Assembly (NCBI GenBank): GCA_001914705.1
Contig: MNDB01000022.1
Coordinates: 3,799-13,306, forward strand
Reading direction: 5' to 3'
Length of the DNA stretch: 9,508 nucleotides
Source of the DNA: Actinobacteria bacterium 13_2_20CM_68_14
GTDB lineage: Bacteria; Actinomycetota; Thermoleophilia; Gaiellales; Gaiellaceae
The stretch's first letter is position 1, and each line of letters begins with the position of its first letter. The position numbers were made by a program, and so were the translations under genes. This document shows, piece by piece, positions 1-6,732 of the stretch. Under the pieces are notes generated by a model. That model was not told the origin of the DNA, made no database searches, and saw nothing but the letters and a program-made list of their open reading frames with translations.

Positions 1-1
1 C

Positions 2-484
2 CCCTTTTACTCGGCCCTCGCGCTGATCGGCAATCTCGCCTCGCTCGCGGTCCTCTACCTGCTGCTCTCGGCCGAGTTCGTCGCCGCGGGCCAGGTGCTC
101 GTCTACGCCGGCGCCGTGATGGTGATGTTCCTGTTCGTGACCGCCTACCTCGGGGGACGCGCCGATGCGCCTTGGGCCGGCGGGCCGAGCTGGCAGCAGT
201 TTGGCGCGGTGTTCGCAGCCGGGGCGATCCTCGTCGAGGTGATCGTCGTGATCGGGCTCAAGGCAGGCGGGCGGCTCTCGCACGAGGCCAGGATCGACGC
301 CGGCTTCGGCTCGCCGCACCGGATCGGGCGAGTGTTCCTGACCGACCACCTGCTCGCGTTCGAGATCACCTCGATCGTGCTGCTCGTGGCGGCGGTCGGC
401 TCGGTCATCCTCGGCGCGCATTCGCGCCGCCCGCCGACGACCGGCGAGCGGATCCACGAAGGAGAGGTCCGTGCGGGGCCCTGA
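2..484 (+). CDS. nuoJ: NADH-quinone oxidoreductase subunit J (5' partial)
   Basis: Membrane subunit of complex I; it lies between the antiporter-like subunits and the quinone-binding region. The frame is open from base 2, before any start codon, so the true start is upstream of the window. About 160 codons are visible. The stretch QVLVYAGAVMVMFLFV (about residues 32-47 of the visible part) is the hallmark NuoJ TM3, with the conserved Tyr and the Gly-rich segment known in the family to form a pi-bulge helix in the E-channel. A hydrophobic segment precedes it and two more follow (around bases 205-265 and 345-415), and the protein ends in a short polar tail. Its TGA overlaps nuoK by 14 nt. The GTG at 95 is internal and should not be used as the start. 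Family identity is secure from the TM3 motif and from nuoK following directly. Confidence 0.93.
   Translation, partial: PFYSALALIGNLASLAVLYLLLSAEFVAAGQVLVYAGAVMVMFLFVTAYLGGRADAPWAGGPSWQQFGAVFAAGAILVEVIVVIGLKAGGRLSHEARIDAGFGSPHRIGRVFLTDHLLAFEITSIVLLVAAVGSVILGAHSRRPPTTGERIHEGEVRAGP
458..467 (+). promoter_or_regulatory. Shine-Dalgarno of nuoK
   Basis: GAAGGAGAGG lies 3 nt before the GTG at 471, with the AAGGAG core 6-7 nt away. It is inside the end of nuoJ. It fixes GTG 471 as the nuoK start and implies coupled or independent re-initiation despite the 14-nt overlap. Confidence 0.7.
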
Positions 485-779
485 TATCGCCTGGTACCTC
501 GCGGTCGCCGCGTTCCTGTTCGCGACCGGCGTCCTCGGCGTGCTGCTGCGCCGTAGCCCGCTGATCGTGCTGCTCTCGCTCGAGATCATGCTCAACGGCG
601 CGAACCTCGCCCTGATCGCGTTCTCACGCCTGCACGGAGAGTCGAGCGGCCAGATCTTCGCGCTCGCGGTGATGGCAGTCGCCGCCTCGGAGGTCGTGGT
701 CGGCCTCGGCCTGATCGTCGCCATCGCGCAGAAGCGGCTCGACCTCGACGTCGACAAGCTCAGCTTCCTGCGCGGGTGA
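471..779 (+). CDS. nuoK: NADH-quinone oxidoreductase subunit K
   Basis: Small three-helix membrane subunit of complex I, homologous to MrpC, that links the E-channel to the antiporter-like subunits. At 102 residues it has the normal family length. The two functionally important intramembrane glutamates are present: E38 in SLEIMLNGANL (TM2) and E74 in AASEVVVGLGL (TM3), equivalent to E. coli NuoK E36 and E72. The GTG start follows a strong Shine-Dalgarno. The stop overlaps the nuoL start as GTGA (776-779), suggesting translational coupling. Nothing in the protein looks unusual. Confidence 0.97.
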   Translation: MRGPDIAWYLAVAAFLFATGVLGVLLRRSPLIVLLSLEIMLNGANLALIAFSRLHGESSGQIFALAVMAVAASEVVVGLGLIVAIAQKRLDLDVDKLSFLRG

Positions 780-2734
780 TCGTCGCCGCCTGGATCTGCC
801 TCGTCGCGCCGCTCGCCGCGGCGCTGCTGATCACGCTGCTGGGAACGCGCATCTCGCGACGCGCGGCCGCCTACGTCTCGACGACATCGGTGCTCGGCGC
901 CTTCGCCGTGGCGGTCTTCGTCTTTGCGAAGCTCTTGAGCGAGGCGCCGTCCGCGCGCTCGCACCCCTCGACCGCCTGGGAGTGGCTGACCGCGGGCAGC
1001 TTCCACGTCGGCCTGCGCATCCTGGTCGACCCGCTCAGCGTCTTCATGATGCTGATCGTCACCGGCGTCGGATTCCTGATCGTCGCCTACTCGATCGGCT
1101 ACATGGAGGGGGACGAGGAGGAACGGCGCTACTTCGCCTACATGGCGCTGTTCGTCTTCTCGATGCTGCTGCTCGTCCAGGCGGGGAACCTGGTGATCCT
1201 GCTCGCCGGGTGGGGCCTCGTCGGCCTCAGCTCCTACCTGCTGATCGGCTTCTGGCACGACCGGCCGGCGGCAGTCGCAGCCGCGAAGAAGGCGTTCATC
1301 ATGAACGCCGTCGGCGACGCGACGATGGCGCTCGCCTTCTTCCTGCTGATCCAGCACAAGCAGACGCTGAACTTCCCCGACGCGTTCGCGGTCGGGCCGG
1401 GCCACGGCTGGCTCGTCAACCTCGTCGCACTCGGGCTGCTCGGAGGCGCGGTCGCGAAGTCGGCGCAGCTGCCGCTCCAGACCTGGTTGCCGGACGCGAT
1501 GGAGGGTCCCACACCGGTCAGCGCCCTGATTCACGCGGCGACGATGGTGACCGCAGGCGTCTACCTGATCGTCCGCACGCACGCCGTCTTCGAGCAGGCG
1601 CCGCACGTCCAGGAGCTGGCCGCCGGGCTCGGCGCCGGGACGCTCTTGATGGCCGGACTGATCGCGCTCGTGCAGACGGACATCAAGCGCGTGATCGCGT
1701 ACTCGACGATGTCGCAGATCGGCTACATGTTCGTCGGCGCCGGTGTTGGGGCCTACGCAAACGCGGAGTTCCACCTGTTGACGCACGCTTTCTTCAAGGC
1801 GCTGCTCTTCCTGGCGGCCGGGCTCGTGATCCATGCGCTCGCCGGCGAGCAGGACATCCGCAAGATGGGCGGCGTCGGCCGGCTGATGCCGGTGACGCGG
1901 ATCACGTTCCTGATCGGCTCGCTGGCGCTCGTGGGCGTCCCGCCGTTCGCCGGCTTCTTCTCGAAGGACCCGATCATCGCCGCCACGATGACCCGCGGCT
2001 GGTACGGCTACATCCTCTTCGCGGCTGCGCTGATCGGAACGTTCCTGACGGGGCTCTATGCCTTCCGCCTGTTCCTGATCGTGTTCCCCCGCGAGCCGTC
2101 GCCGTTCGTGCGCGAGCACCTGATGCGCGGCTCGCACGCGGCCGGGATGGAGGGGGCGCACGCCCCCGACCATGATCACGACGCCCACGAGCACTCGGGC
2201 GAAGGGCCGTTCTCGATGACCGCGCCCGTGCTCGTGCTCGCGGTGCTCTCGATCATCGGCGGCTGGATCCAGTGGGCCCCGCTCTGGCATCCGATCTCGA
2301 ACTGGCTCGACCCCGCGGCCCCGCCGCTCGCGGTTCCGACCGACACACAGGAGGCGCTGGCGAGCCTGTTCGCCGTCCTGCTGGGGCTGGCCGGAATCGG
2401 CGTCGCCTGGCTGATCTACGGCGCCCGACAGCCTACGGCTCCTAGGATCACGTCACGGGTCCCTCTTTGGAGCCGCAGCCTTCTTGAGCACAAGTTCTAC
2501 TTCGACGAGGCGTACGACTTCGCGTTCTACCGGCCCAGCGTCGCGCTGGCGAAGGCGCTCGGCCGCTGGATCGAAGGGCCGATCATCGGCGGGTCGATCA
2601 GGGAGCTCGTCGCGGGCATCCGCGACGCAGCGGTCGGCACGAGCCGCCTGCAGACGGGACTCGTCCGCTCCTACGCGCTCGCGATCGCCGCGAGCCTGGC
2701 CGTGATCACGATCGTCTTCGTGGCGGTGCGCTGA
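776..2734 (+). CDS. nuoL: NADH-quinone oxidoreductase subunit L
   Basis: Distal antiporter-like proton-pumping subunit of complex I, 652 residues, normal length. The GTG start overlaps the nuoK stop (GTGA). Conserved pumping residues are visible: K228 in AKSAQLPLQTWLPDAMEGP (TM7), H253 in ALIHAATMVTAGVYL, H337 and K341 in THAFFKALLF, and K397-D398 in GFFSKDP (TM12). The DIKRVIAYSTMSQIGYM motif follows TM9. A C-terminal amphipathic (lateral) helix region and final TM (about residues 575-652) are present. Odd points: the TM5 motif normally read as GWE(G/L)VGL is GWGLVGL here, so the conserved Glu (E. coli E144) is Gly147. A His/Asp-rich loop with six His lies at residues 454-473. Product identity is certain; whether the Glu loss is lineage-wide or specific to this genome cannot be judged here. 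Confidence 0.97.
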   Translation: MIVAAWICLVAPLAAALLITLLGTRISRRAAAYVSTTSVLGAFAVAVFVFAKLLSEAPSARSHPSTAWEWLTAGSFHVGLRILVDPLSVFMMLIVTGVGFLIVAYSIGYMEGDEEERRYFAYMALFVFSMLLLVQAGNLVILLAGWGLVGLSSYLLIGFWHDRPAAVAAAKKAFIMNAVGDATMALAFFLLIQHKQTLNFPDAFAVGPGHGWLVNLVALGLLGGAVAKSAQLPLQTWLPDAMEGPTPVSALIHAATMVTAGVYLIVRTHAVFEQAPHVQELAAGLGAGTLLMAGLIALVQTDIKRVIAYSTMSQIGYMFVGAGVGAYANAEFHLLTHAFFKALLFLAAGLVIHALAGEQDIRKMGGVGRLMPVTRITFLIGSLALVGVPPFAGFFSKDPIIAATMTRGWYGYILFAAALIGTFLTGLYAFRLFLIVFPREPSPFVREHLMRGSHAAGMEGAHAPDHDHDAHEHSGEGPFSMTAPVLVLAVLSIIGGWIQWAPLWHPISNWLDPAAPPLAVPTDTQEALASLFAVLLGLAGIGVAWLIYGARQPTAPRITSRVPLWSRSLLEHKFYFDEAYDFAFYRPSVALAKALGRWIEGPIIGGSIRELVAGIRDAAVGTSRLQTGLVRSYALAIAASLAVITIVFVAVR

Positions 2735-2735
2735 C

Positions 2736-4193
2736 GTGGGCTGGCTGACGACCGCGCTGATCCTGCTGCCGCTCGGTGGTGCGCTGCTCGTCTGGGTCTT
2801 CCCCTGGGACGGGTTCACGGCGGGCTCGATCGCACTGCTCGTCGCCCTTGGCGAGGTCGGGATCTGGATCGAGGCGCTGGTCCGGTTCCACTTCGACCGC
2901 GGCGGCCTGCAGCTCGACCAGCGGACGAACTGGTTCAGCGACCTGCACGTCTCCTATCACGTCGGCATGTACGGCTTCTCGCTCTGGCTCGTCGGCCTGA
3001 CGGTCGTCGTCCAGGCGGCGGCGATCATCTACGCGTTCTGGGCCGGCCGCACGGGCGCCCGCGCGTACTTCGGGCTGATGCTGCTGCTGACGGCGGCGAT
3101 CGTCGGCGTCTTCACCGCCCAGGACCTGCTGCTCTTCTACGTCTTCTGGGAGGCCATGCTGCTGCCGCTGTACGTCCTGATCGGCGTGTGGGGTGGCCCG
3201 GGGCGGCTCGGCGCGACGATCAAGTTCGTCATCTACACGATGGCCGGCTCGCTGCTGATGCTCGCCGCCGTGATCGTGCTCGGGCTCTCGCAGGGAACGT
3301 TCGACCTGACCGCGAGCTGGCAGAGCTCGAGCGACTGGTTGTTCCTGGGATTCGTGGCCGCCTTCGCGGTCAAAGCGCCGCTCTTCCCGTTGCACGCCTG
3401 GCTGCCGGACGCCTACCGCGAGTCGCCGCCGGAAGTCTCGGCCGTGTTGAGCGGAGTCGTCTCGAAGGCGGCGATCTACGGCTTCATCCGGATCGCAATC
3501 ACGAAGTTCCCGGAACCGACGAAGGACTTCCGGACGGTGATCCTGGTGCTGGCGGCGGTGGGTCTCATCTATGGGTCTTTGTTGGCGTTCCGCGCGCCCG
3601 ACGTGCGCGGCGTAATCGCGTACTCGTCGCTGGCTCAGATCGGATTGATCACGTTCGGCGTCTTCGCGGTCAACGACCTGGGGCTGAACGGCGCCGTGCT
3701 GCAGATGGTCAATCATGGCCTGATCACCGCTTCGCTGTTCCTGCTCGCCGGCGGAATCGAGCGGCGTGCGACGACCGGCGAGTTCTCGCGGCTGGGTGGC
3801 TTCGCGCGAGGAAGGCCGATTCTCGCGACCGTCCTGATGACGACCGGAATCATCGGGCTGGCGGTGCCCGGCTCGTCCGCGTTCGCCGGCGAGTTCGAGA
3901 TCCTGGCCGGCGTCTTCACCCGCGGCTGGGGGTACTCGGTCGTCGGCGCGGTCGCGATCGTGCTCGCGGCCATGTACATGCTGCGGCTGATCTCGGCGGT
4001 TCTGCACCGCGAACCGGGGCCTGCGGTCACGCCTGACGCGCTGGATCTGAGGCCGGCCGAGCTGGGCGCGATCGTGCCGCTGCTCGCCTGCTTGCTCGCG
4101 CTGTCTGTTTGGCCGGCGGCGATCACGGAGCGGTCGTTCACCAACGACCGCGCGCGGACGGACGTGAGCACGCAATTCGAGGCGTCGCCGTGA
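2736..4193 (+). CDS. nuoM: NADH-quinone oxidoreductase subunit M
   Basis: Second antiporter-like subunit of the complex I membrane arm, 485 residues, complete. The start GTG lies one base after the nuoL stop and has no strong Shine-Dalgarno, so coupling to nuoL is likely. Conserved elements are E139 in FWEAMLLPLYVLIGVWGG (TM5, equivalent to E. coli E144), K213 in FAVKAPLFPLHAWLPDAY (TM7), K244 in GVVSKAAIYGF (TM8), HGLITASLFLLAGG, and FAGEFEIL before the last helices. The segment DVRGVIAYSSLAQIG corresponds to the D(I/L)K-AYSS motif of paralogues, with Arg-Gly where Lys-Arg is often found. The stop overlaps the nuoN start as GTGA (4190-4193). Base and codon use match the other nuo genes. Confidence 0.97.
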   Translation: MGWLTTALILLPLGGALLVWVFPWDGFTAGSIALLVALGEVGIWIEALVRFHFDRGGLQLDQRTNWFSDLHVSYHVGMYGFSLWLVGLTVVVQAAAIIYAFWAGRTGARAYFGLMLLLTAAIVGVFTAQDLLLFYVFWEAMLLPLYVLIGVWGGPGRLGATIKFVIYTMAGSLLMLAAVIVLGLSQGTFDLTASWQSSSDWLFLGFVAAFAVKAPLFPLHAWLPDAYRESPPEVSAVLSGVVSKAAIYGFIRIAITKFPEPTKDFRTVILVLAAVGLIYGSLLAFRAPDVRGVIAYSSLAQIGLITFGVFAVNDLGLNGAVLQMVNHGLITASLFLLAGGIERRATTGEFSRLGGFARGRPILATVLMTTGIIGLAVPGSSAFAGEFEILAGVFTRGWGYSVVGAVAIVLAAMYMLRLISAVLHREPGPAVTPDALDLRPAELGAIVPLLACLLALSVWPAAITERSFTNDRARTDVSTQFEASP

Positions 4194-5074
4194 TCCCCCG
4201 CCCGCACGTCGACTGGTTCGCGCTCGCGCCCGAGCTGATGTTGCTCGGCGCCATGGGCTTCGCGCTGATGGGCGCTGTGCTGCTGCCACGCCAGAACCGC
4301 CGCGACTTCGGCGCGCTCGCGGCGGCCCTCGGCTTCGCCGGCGCGTTCGTCTACGCGATCGTCATCTACGTCCACACGCCGGAGGCGCAAAGCGTGATCG
4401 CCGACTCGGTCCGCCGCGACCGCTTGGGCGCGCTCGCGCAAGTGATCATTGCGGGCGCGGGCCTGCTGACGGTCGGCGTCGCGTACGCCGACCGGATGCG
4501 CGACGAGCACATCGCCGAGTTCTACGCCCTCCTGGCCGCGGCGGGCGCCGGCATGTGCTTCCTCGTCACGGCGAACAACCTGATGACGCTCTTCCTGGGG
4601 CTGGAGTGGTTCTCGATCTCGCTCTACATCCTCTGCGCGATCGACCGCGAGCGGGAGAGCTCGCTCGAGGCGGGGCTCAAGTACCTGATCATCGGCAGCT
4701 TCGGCTCGGCCGTGCTCCTGTTCGGGTCGGCGCTCGTCTACGGAGCCACCGGGGAGCTCGCCTTCAACCGGATCTCGGACGCGATCGGCGCCCAGCACCT
4801 GACCGGCGACGCGCTGCTCGTCGCAGGCCTGGCGATGATCATCGTCGGCCTCGGCTTCAAGGCCTCGGCGGCGCCCTTCCACATGTGGACGCCGGACGTC
4901 TACGAGGGGGCGCCGACGCCGGTGACGGGCTTCATGGCCGCCGCGACAAAGACGGCGGCGCTCGTCCTGACTCTGCGGGTGCTGCGCGAGGCTTTCCCGC
5001 AGGAGGCCCACCTCTGGACGATCGCGATCGCGGCGATCGCCTGCGCGTCGCTTGCGGTCGGCAACCTATGCTGA
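4190..5074 (+). CDS. nuoN: NADH-quinone oxidoreductase subunit N, N-terminal part (frame broken)
   Basis: Third antiporter-like subunit of complex I. I place the start at GTG 4190, which shares GTGA with the nuoM stop and is preceded by CGAGGCG; the frame stays open upstream to 4109, but that stretch is nuoM in another frame. Present are E139 in GLEWFSISLYILC (TM5), K224 in LGFKASAAPFHMWTPDVYEG (TM7) and K254 in AAATKTAALVLTL (TM8). The frame then runs through ASLAVGNL and hits TGA at 5072-5074. Family members continue here with a segment like the NuoL DIKRVIAYSTMSQIGYM, which is absent. The rest of the gene resumes at 5068 in another reading frame. As sequenced, the product would be a truncated 294-residue protein lacking TM12 and its Lys. 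This is either a real inactivating deletion or an assembly error. Confidence 0.9.
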   Translation: MIPRPHVDWFALAPELMLLGAMGFALMGAVLLPRQNRRDFGALAAALGFAGAFVYAIVIYVHTPEAQSVIADSVRRDRLGALAQVIIAGAGLLTVGVAYADRMRDEHIAEFYALLAAAGAGMCFLVTANNLMTLFLGLEWFSISLYILCAIDRERESSLEAGLKYLIIGSFGSAVLLFGSALVYGATGELAFNRISDAIGAQHLTGDALLVAGLAMIIVGLGFKASAAPFHMWTPDVYEGAPTPVTGFMAAATKTAALVLTLRVLREAFPQEAHLWTIAIAAIACASLAVGNLC

Positions 5075-5628
5075 TCCCGATCGCCTCGGACAACGCGATC
5101 GGCGGCCGGGCGCTCCTCTACTACCTGATTCCGTACTCCATGATGTCCGTCGGGGCCTTCGCGGTCATCACCGCACGAGAGCGAGAGCTGGCGGCGCCGG
5201 TGACGCTCGACAACCTCGCGGGGATGGGCTGGGAGCGACCGCTGCTCGGCGTCGCGATGTGCACGTTCATGTTCGGCTTCGCCGGCCTGCCGCCGACGGG
5301 CGGCTTCGTTGGCAAGTTCTACGCCTTCTCGGCGGCGTTCCGGCACGGCTGGACGTGGCTCGTGATCGTCGGCGTGGTCGCGACCGCGGTCAGCCTTTAC
5401 TACTACCTGGCCGTCGTACGGGCGATGTACATGCGGCCGACCGCAGAGCTGCAACTGGCGCCGACTACGGTCCCAGCCGGCGCGATTGCAGCGGGCGGCT
5501 CGCCGCCGCGCGACGCAATGCTGCAGGCGACAGTCCTGCTGGCCATGGGCGGAACGATCGCCTCGTTCGTCGCCGTGCAGCCGCTGATCCATGTCGCAAA
5601 ACAGGCCGCAAGCTCGCTGCCCTTCTAG
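5068..5628 (+). pseudogene. nuoN: NuoN C-terminal part in shifted frame
   Basis: This is the continuation of nuoN in frame 1 (the N-terminal part is in frame 2). It begins MLIPIASDNAIGGRALLYYL and carries the typical late NuoN helices: YSMMSVGAFAVI, the substrate-channel Lys in GLPPTGGFVGKFYAFSAAF (TM12, equivalent to E. coli K395), and WTWLVIVGVVATAVSLYYYL. It ends about 186 codons later with TAG, whose last G is already part of a palindromic repeat. ATG 5068 is the natural residue after the missing segment rather than a true start, and no Shine-Dalgarno precedes it. N-terminal part, missing 21-22 residues and this part together give about 500 residues, the normal NuoN length. Codon use is intact on both sides, so the break is recent or artefactual. 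Confidence 0.85.
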
Positions 5629-5714
5629 GGACTGTCCCCGCAGGGGACTGTCCCTGTAAAGCTCACGACCCTAGAACCGGTTCAGGGAAAGACCCCTATC
5701 GGGGACTGTCCCTA
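5626..5714. repeat. 89-bp palindromic element with terminal inverted repeats
   Basis: The left end TAGGGACTGTCCCC (5626-5639) and right end GGGGACTGTCCCTA (5701-5714) are inverted repeats matching at 13 of 14 positions; each end is itself a palindrome (GGGAC-T-GTCCC). A third copy, GGGGACTGTCCCT, sits at 5643-5655. Internally there are GAACCGGTTC (5674-5683), flanked by CCCT/AGGG, and CCCC-TATC-GGGG (5693-5704). Both ends are TA, which could be a duplicated TA target. Removing the insert with one TA would leave nuoN ending in TTC TAA. The element lies between the ends of nuoN and the opposing membrane-protein frame. It resembles a non-autonomous MITE- or REP-like sequence; no transposase is present in the window. 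Confidence 0.7.
5628..5654. terminator. Hairpin at the nuoN stop, possible terminator
   Basis: Two GGGACTGTCCC units facing each other form a 12-bp stem with one central T-T mismatch and a 3-nt GCA loop, starting on the last base of the nuoN stop codon. The inner GTCCCC-GCA-GGGGAC is perfect. A second hairpin follows at 5669-5687 (CCCT-A-GAACC/GGTTC-AGGG). No run of T follows, so this is not a classical intrinsic terminator. Position at the end of the operon and between convergent genes makes a role in 3'-end formation plausible, but that is inference. Confidence 0.35.
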
Positions 5715-6082
5715 AGCTCGGCCGCGAGCGCAGCAACGGCCTGCAGGCAGAAGACCACGACACAGGCGATCAGCGCCGAGCGGGCCACGGCCGGCACGGA
5801 GGGGTCGCCAACCGACGGGGCCCGCGCGGCGGTCGCGACCAGCAGGAACGCGAGCACGAACGCCCAGGCGAAGGCGTGGGTCGGCTCTGCTTTGCCGTCC
5901 AGCCGGTCGGCGACGCAGCGAAGACCGGCAATCGCCGTCAGCGGTACGGCGAGCAGCAGGGCGTTGAAGGCCAGCGTGTGAGCTCCGAAGTGATCGGCGA
6001 GCGCGGCACCGAGGACGAGGGCGATCGGAGACAGTCGACCGAAGATGCTGGCGGATTCGGCGGACGGAACAGGTCTCCTGCG
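5696..6082 (-). pseudogene. Small membrane protein frame, start codon missing
   Basis: The minus strand is open from 6082 (just after an in-frame TAA at 6085-6083) to TAG at 5698-5696, 128 codons. Third positions are strongly G/C and the translation is a coherent hydrophobic protein: SPIALVLGAALADHFGAH, TLAFNALLLAVPLTAIAGL, then the loop RCVADRLDGKAEP, then FAWAFVLAFLLVATAA and ARSALIACVVVFCLQAVAAL, i.e. about four membrane segments. The last residues, RDSPR, are encoded by the palindromic element. There is no ATG, GTG or TTG in frame until deep inside the gene (in LAFLL of the third helix). The candidates are CTG at 6034 or a lost 5' end; an AGGAGA (6079-6074) lies 4-5 nt before a GTT codon at 6070. 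Function unknown. It could be an intact gene with a rare start, or a decayed one. Confidence 0.55.
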
Positions 6083-6101
6083 TTACGCTCGCGGAGTCAA
6101 C

Positions 6102-6112
6102 GAGGAGGAGGG
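6102..6112 (+). promoter_or_regulatory. Shine-Dalgarno of the UPF0173 gene
   Basis: GAGGAGGAGGG ends 3 nt before ATG 6116, with the AGGAGG core 6-9 nt away. It is one of the strongest ribosome binding sites in the window and fixes the start. I found no convincing -35/-10 pair upstream. Confidence 0.75.
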
Positions 6113-6115
6113 TGA

Positions 6116-6370
6116 ATGCCGGACGTTTCCGTTACCTGGCTCGGTCACGCGGCCTTTCGAATCGACAGTCCGAACGGCAAGCGGATCTACGTCGACCCGT
6201 GGCTCGACAACCCGAAATGCCCAGAAAACGAGCAGAAGCCGGAGCGGGCCGACATCGTCGCCGTCACCCATGGCCACTCCGATCACGTCGGCAGCGCGGT
6301 CGAGATCGCGAAGCGGGTCCCAACAAGGGCGGCACCGTCGAGATCGACGGGATCAAGTTCACCATCGTGA
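6116..6370 (+). CDS. UPF0173 metal-dependent hydrolase, N-terminal part (frame broken)
   Basis: N-terminal half of a small metallo-beta-lactamase-fold hydrolase of the UPF0173 (YtkL-like) family. The start MPDVSVTWLGHAAFRI is the family's first strand, followed by IYVDPWLDNP and the metal-binding HxHxDH motif in VAVTHGHSDHVG (about residues 55-66). The natural frame follows through AVEIAKR (to about 6316), after which the translation becomes Arg/Ser/Pro-rich nonsense. The downstream half resumes in frame 1. The family normally has some 25-30 residues here, a strand and helix like VVA-ELA-WL-KG, and these are absent. The loss changes the frame in the same phase as the nuoN lesion. Substrate unknown for the family. 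It may be a real pseudogene or an assembly error. Confidence 0.85.
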   Translation: MPDVSVTWLGHAAFRIDSPNGKRIYVDPWLDNPKCPENEQKPERADIVAVTHGHSDHVGSAVEIAKRVPTRAAPSRSTGSSSPS

Positions 6371-6732
6371 ATGCTTTCCACTCCGGCTCGGCTCCCGACG
6401 GGAGCTACGGCGGCGAGCCGGCCGGGATCGTGATCACCTTCGAGAACGGCACGGCGATCTACTTCGCGGGCGACACCTGCGTCTTCGGGGACATGCAGCT
6501 GATCGGCCGGATCTACGGCCCCGACGTCGCGGTGCTGCCGATCGGCGGTCACTTCACGATGGATCCGCGCGAGGCCGGAGTCGCGCTCGAGCTGCTGGGG
6601 ACGAAGCGCTGCATTCCGTGCCACTACGGCACCTTCCCGCTGCTCAAGGGCACGCCGGAAGAGCTGAAGCAGCAAGCGCCGTCGGACGTCGAGATCCTCT
6701 CACTCGAACCTGGGGAGACGATCACGGTTTGA
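6319..6732 (+). pseudogene. UPF0173 hydrolase, C-terminal part in shifted frame
   Basis: The C-terminal half of the hydrolase reads in frame 1 from about 6319. Motifs in order: NKGGTVEIDGIKFTIVNAFH with the conserved His, the FAGDTCVFGDM strand with the bridging Asp, VAVLPIGGHFTMDPREA, and the final metal-ligand His in CIPCHYGTFPLL. It ends LEPGETITV with TGA at 6730-6732. All expected metal ligands of the fold are therefore present between the two halves, so the gene was functional until the missing block was lost. The first standard start codon in this frame after the junction is GTG 6367, inside a conserved strand, so independent translation is unlikely. The stop overlaps the next gene's TTG start (TTGA). 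Confidence 0.85.

Noticed and set aside
982..2175. Long + strand open frame inside nuoL
   Set aside because: Arg/Ala/Gly-rich shadow in another frame of nuoL; no recognisable motif.
2706..4289. Long (527-codon) minus-strand open frame opposite nuoM
   Set aside because: Translation is Arg/Asp/Gln-rich low-complexity typical of the antisense of high-GC genes; nuoM on the other strand has full family motifs.
5060..5075. Programmed ribosomal frameshifting in nuoN
   Set aside because: No slippery heptamer is visible and conserved residues are missing at the junction, so shifting frame alone would not restore the protein.
5628..5714. CRISPR array from the repeated GGGGACTGTCCC units
   Set aside because: Only three short palindromic copies, with unequal spacing and no cas genes.
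5052..5981. Long + strand open frame spanning the end of nuoN and the intergenic region
   Set aside because: Composition is shadow-like, and the conserved NuoN tail is in a different frame; the intergenic half reads sensibly only on the minus strand.
6060..6100. Divergent promoter between the membrane-protein frame and the UPF0173 gene
   Set aside because: A TTGACT on the minus strand and TTACGCT on the plus strand lack suitably spaced partner boxes.
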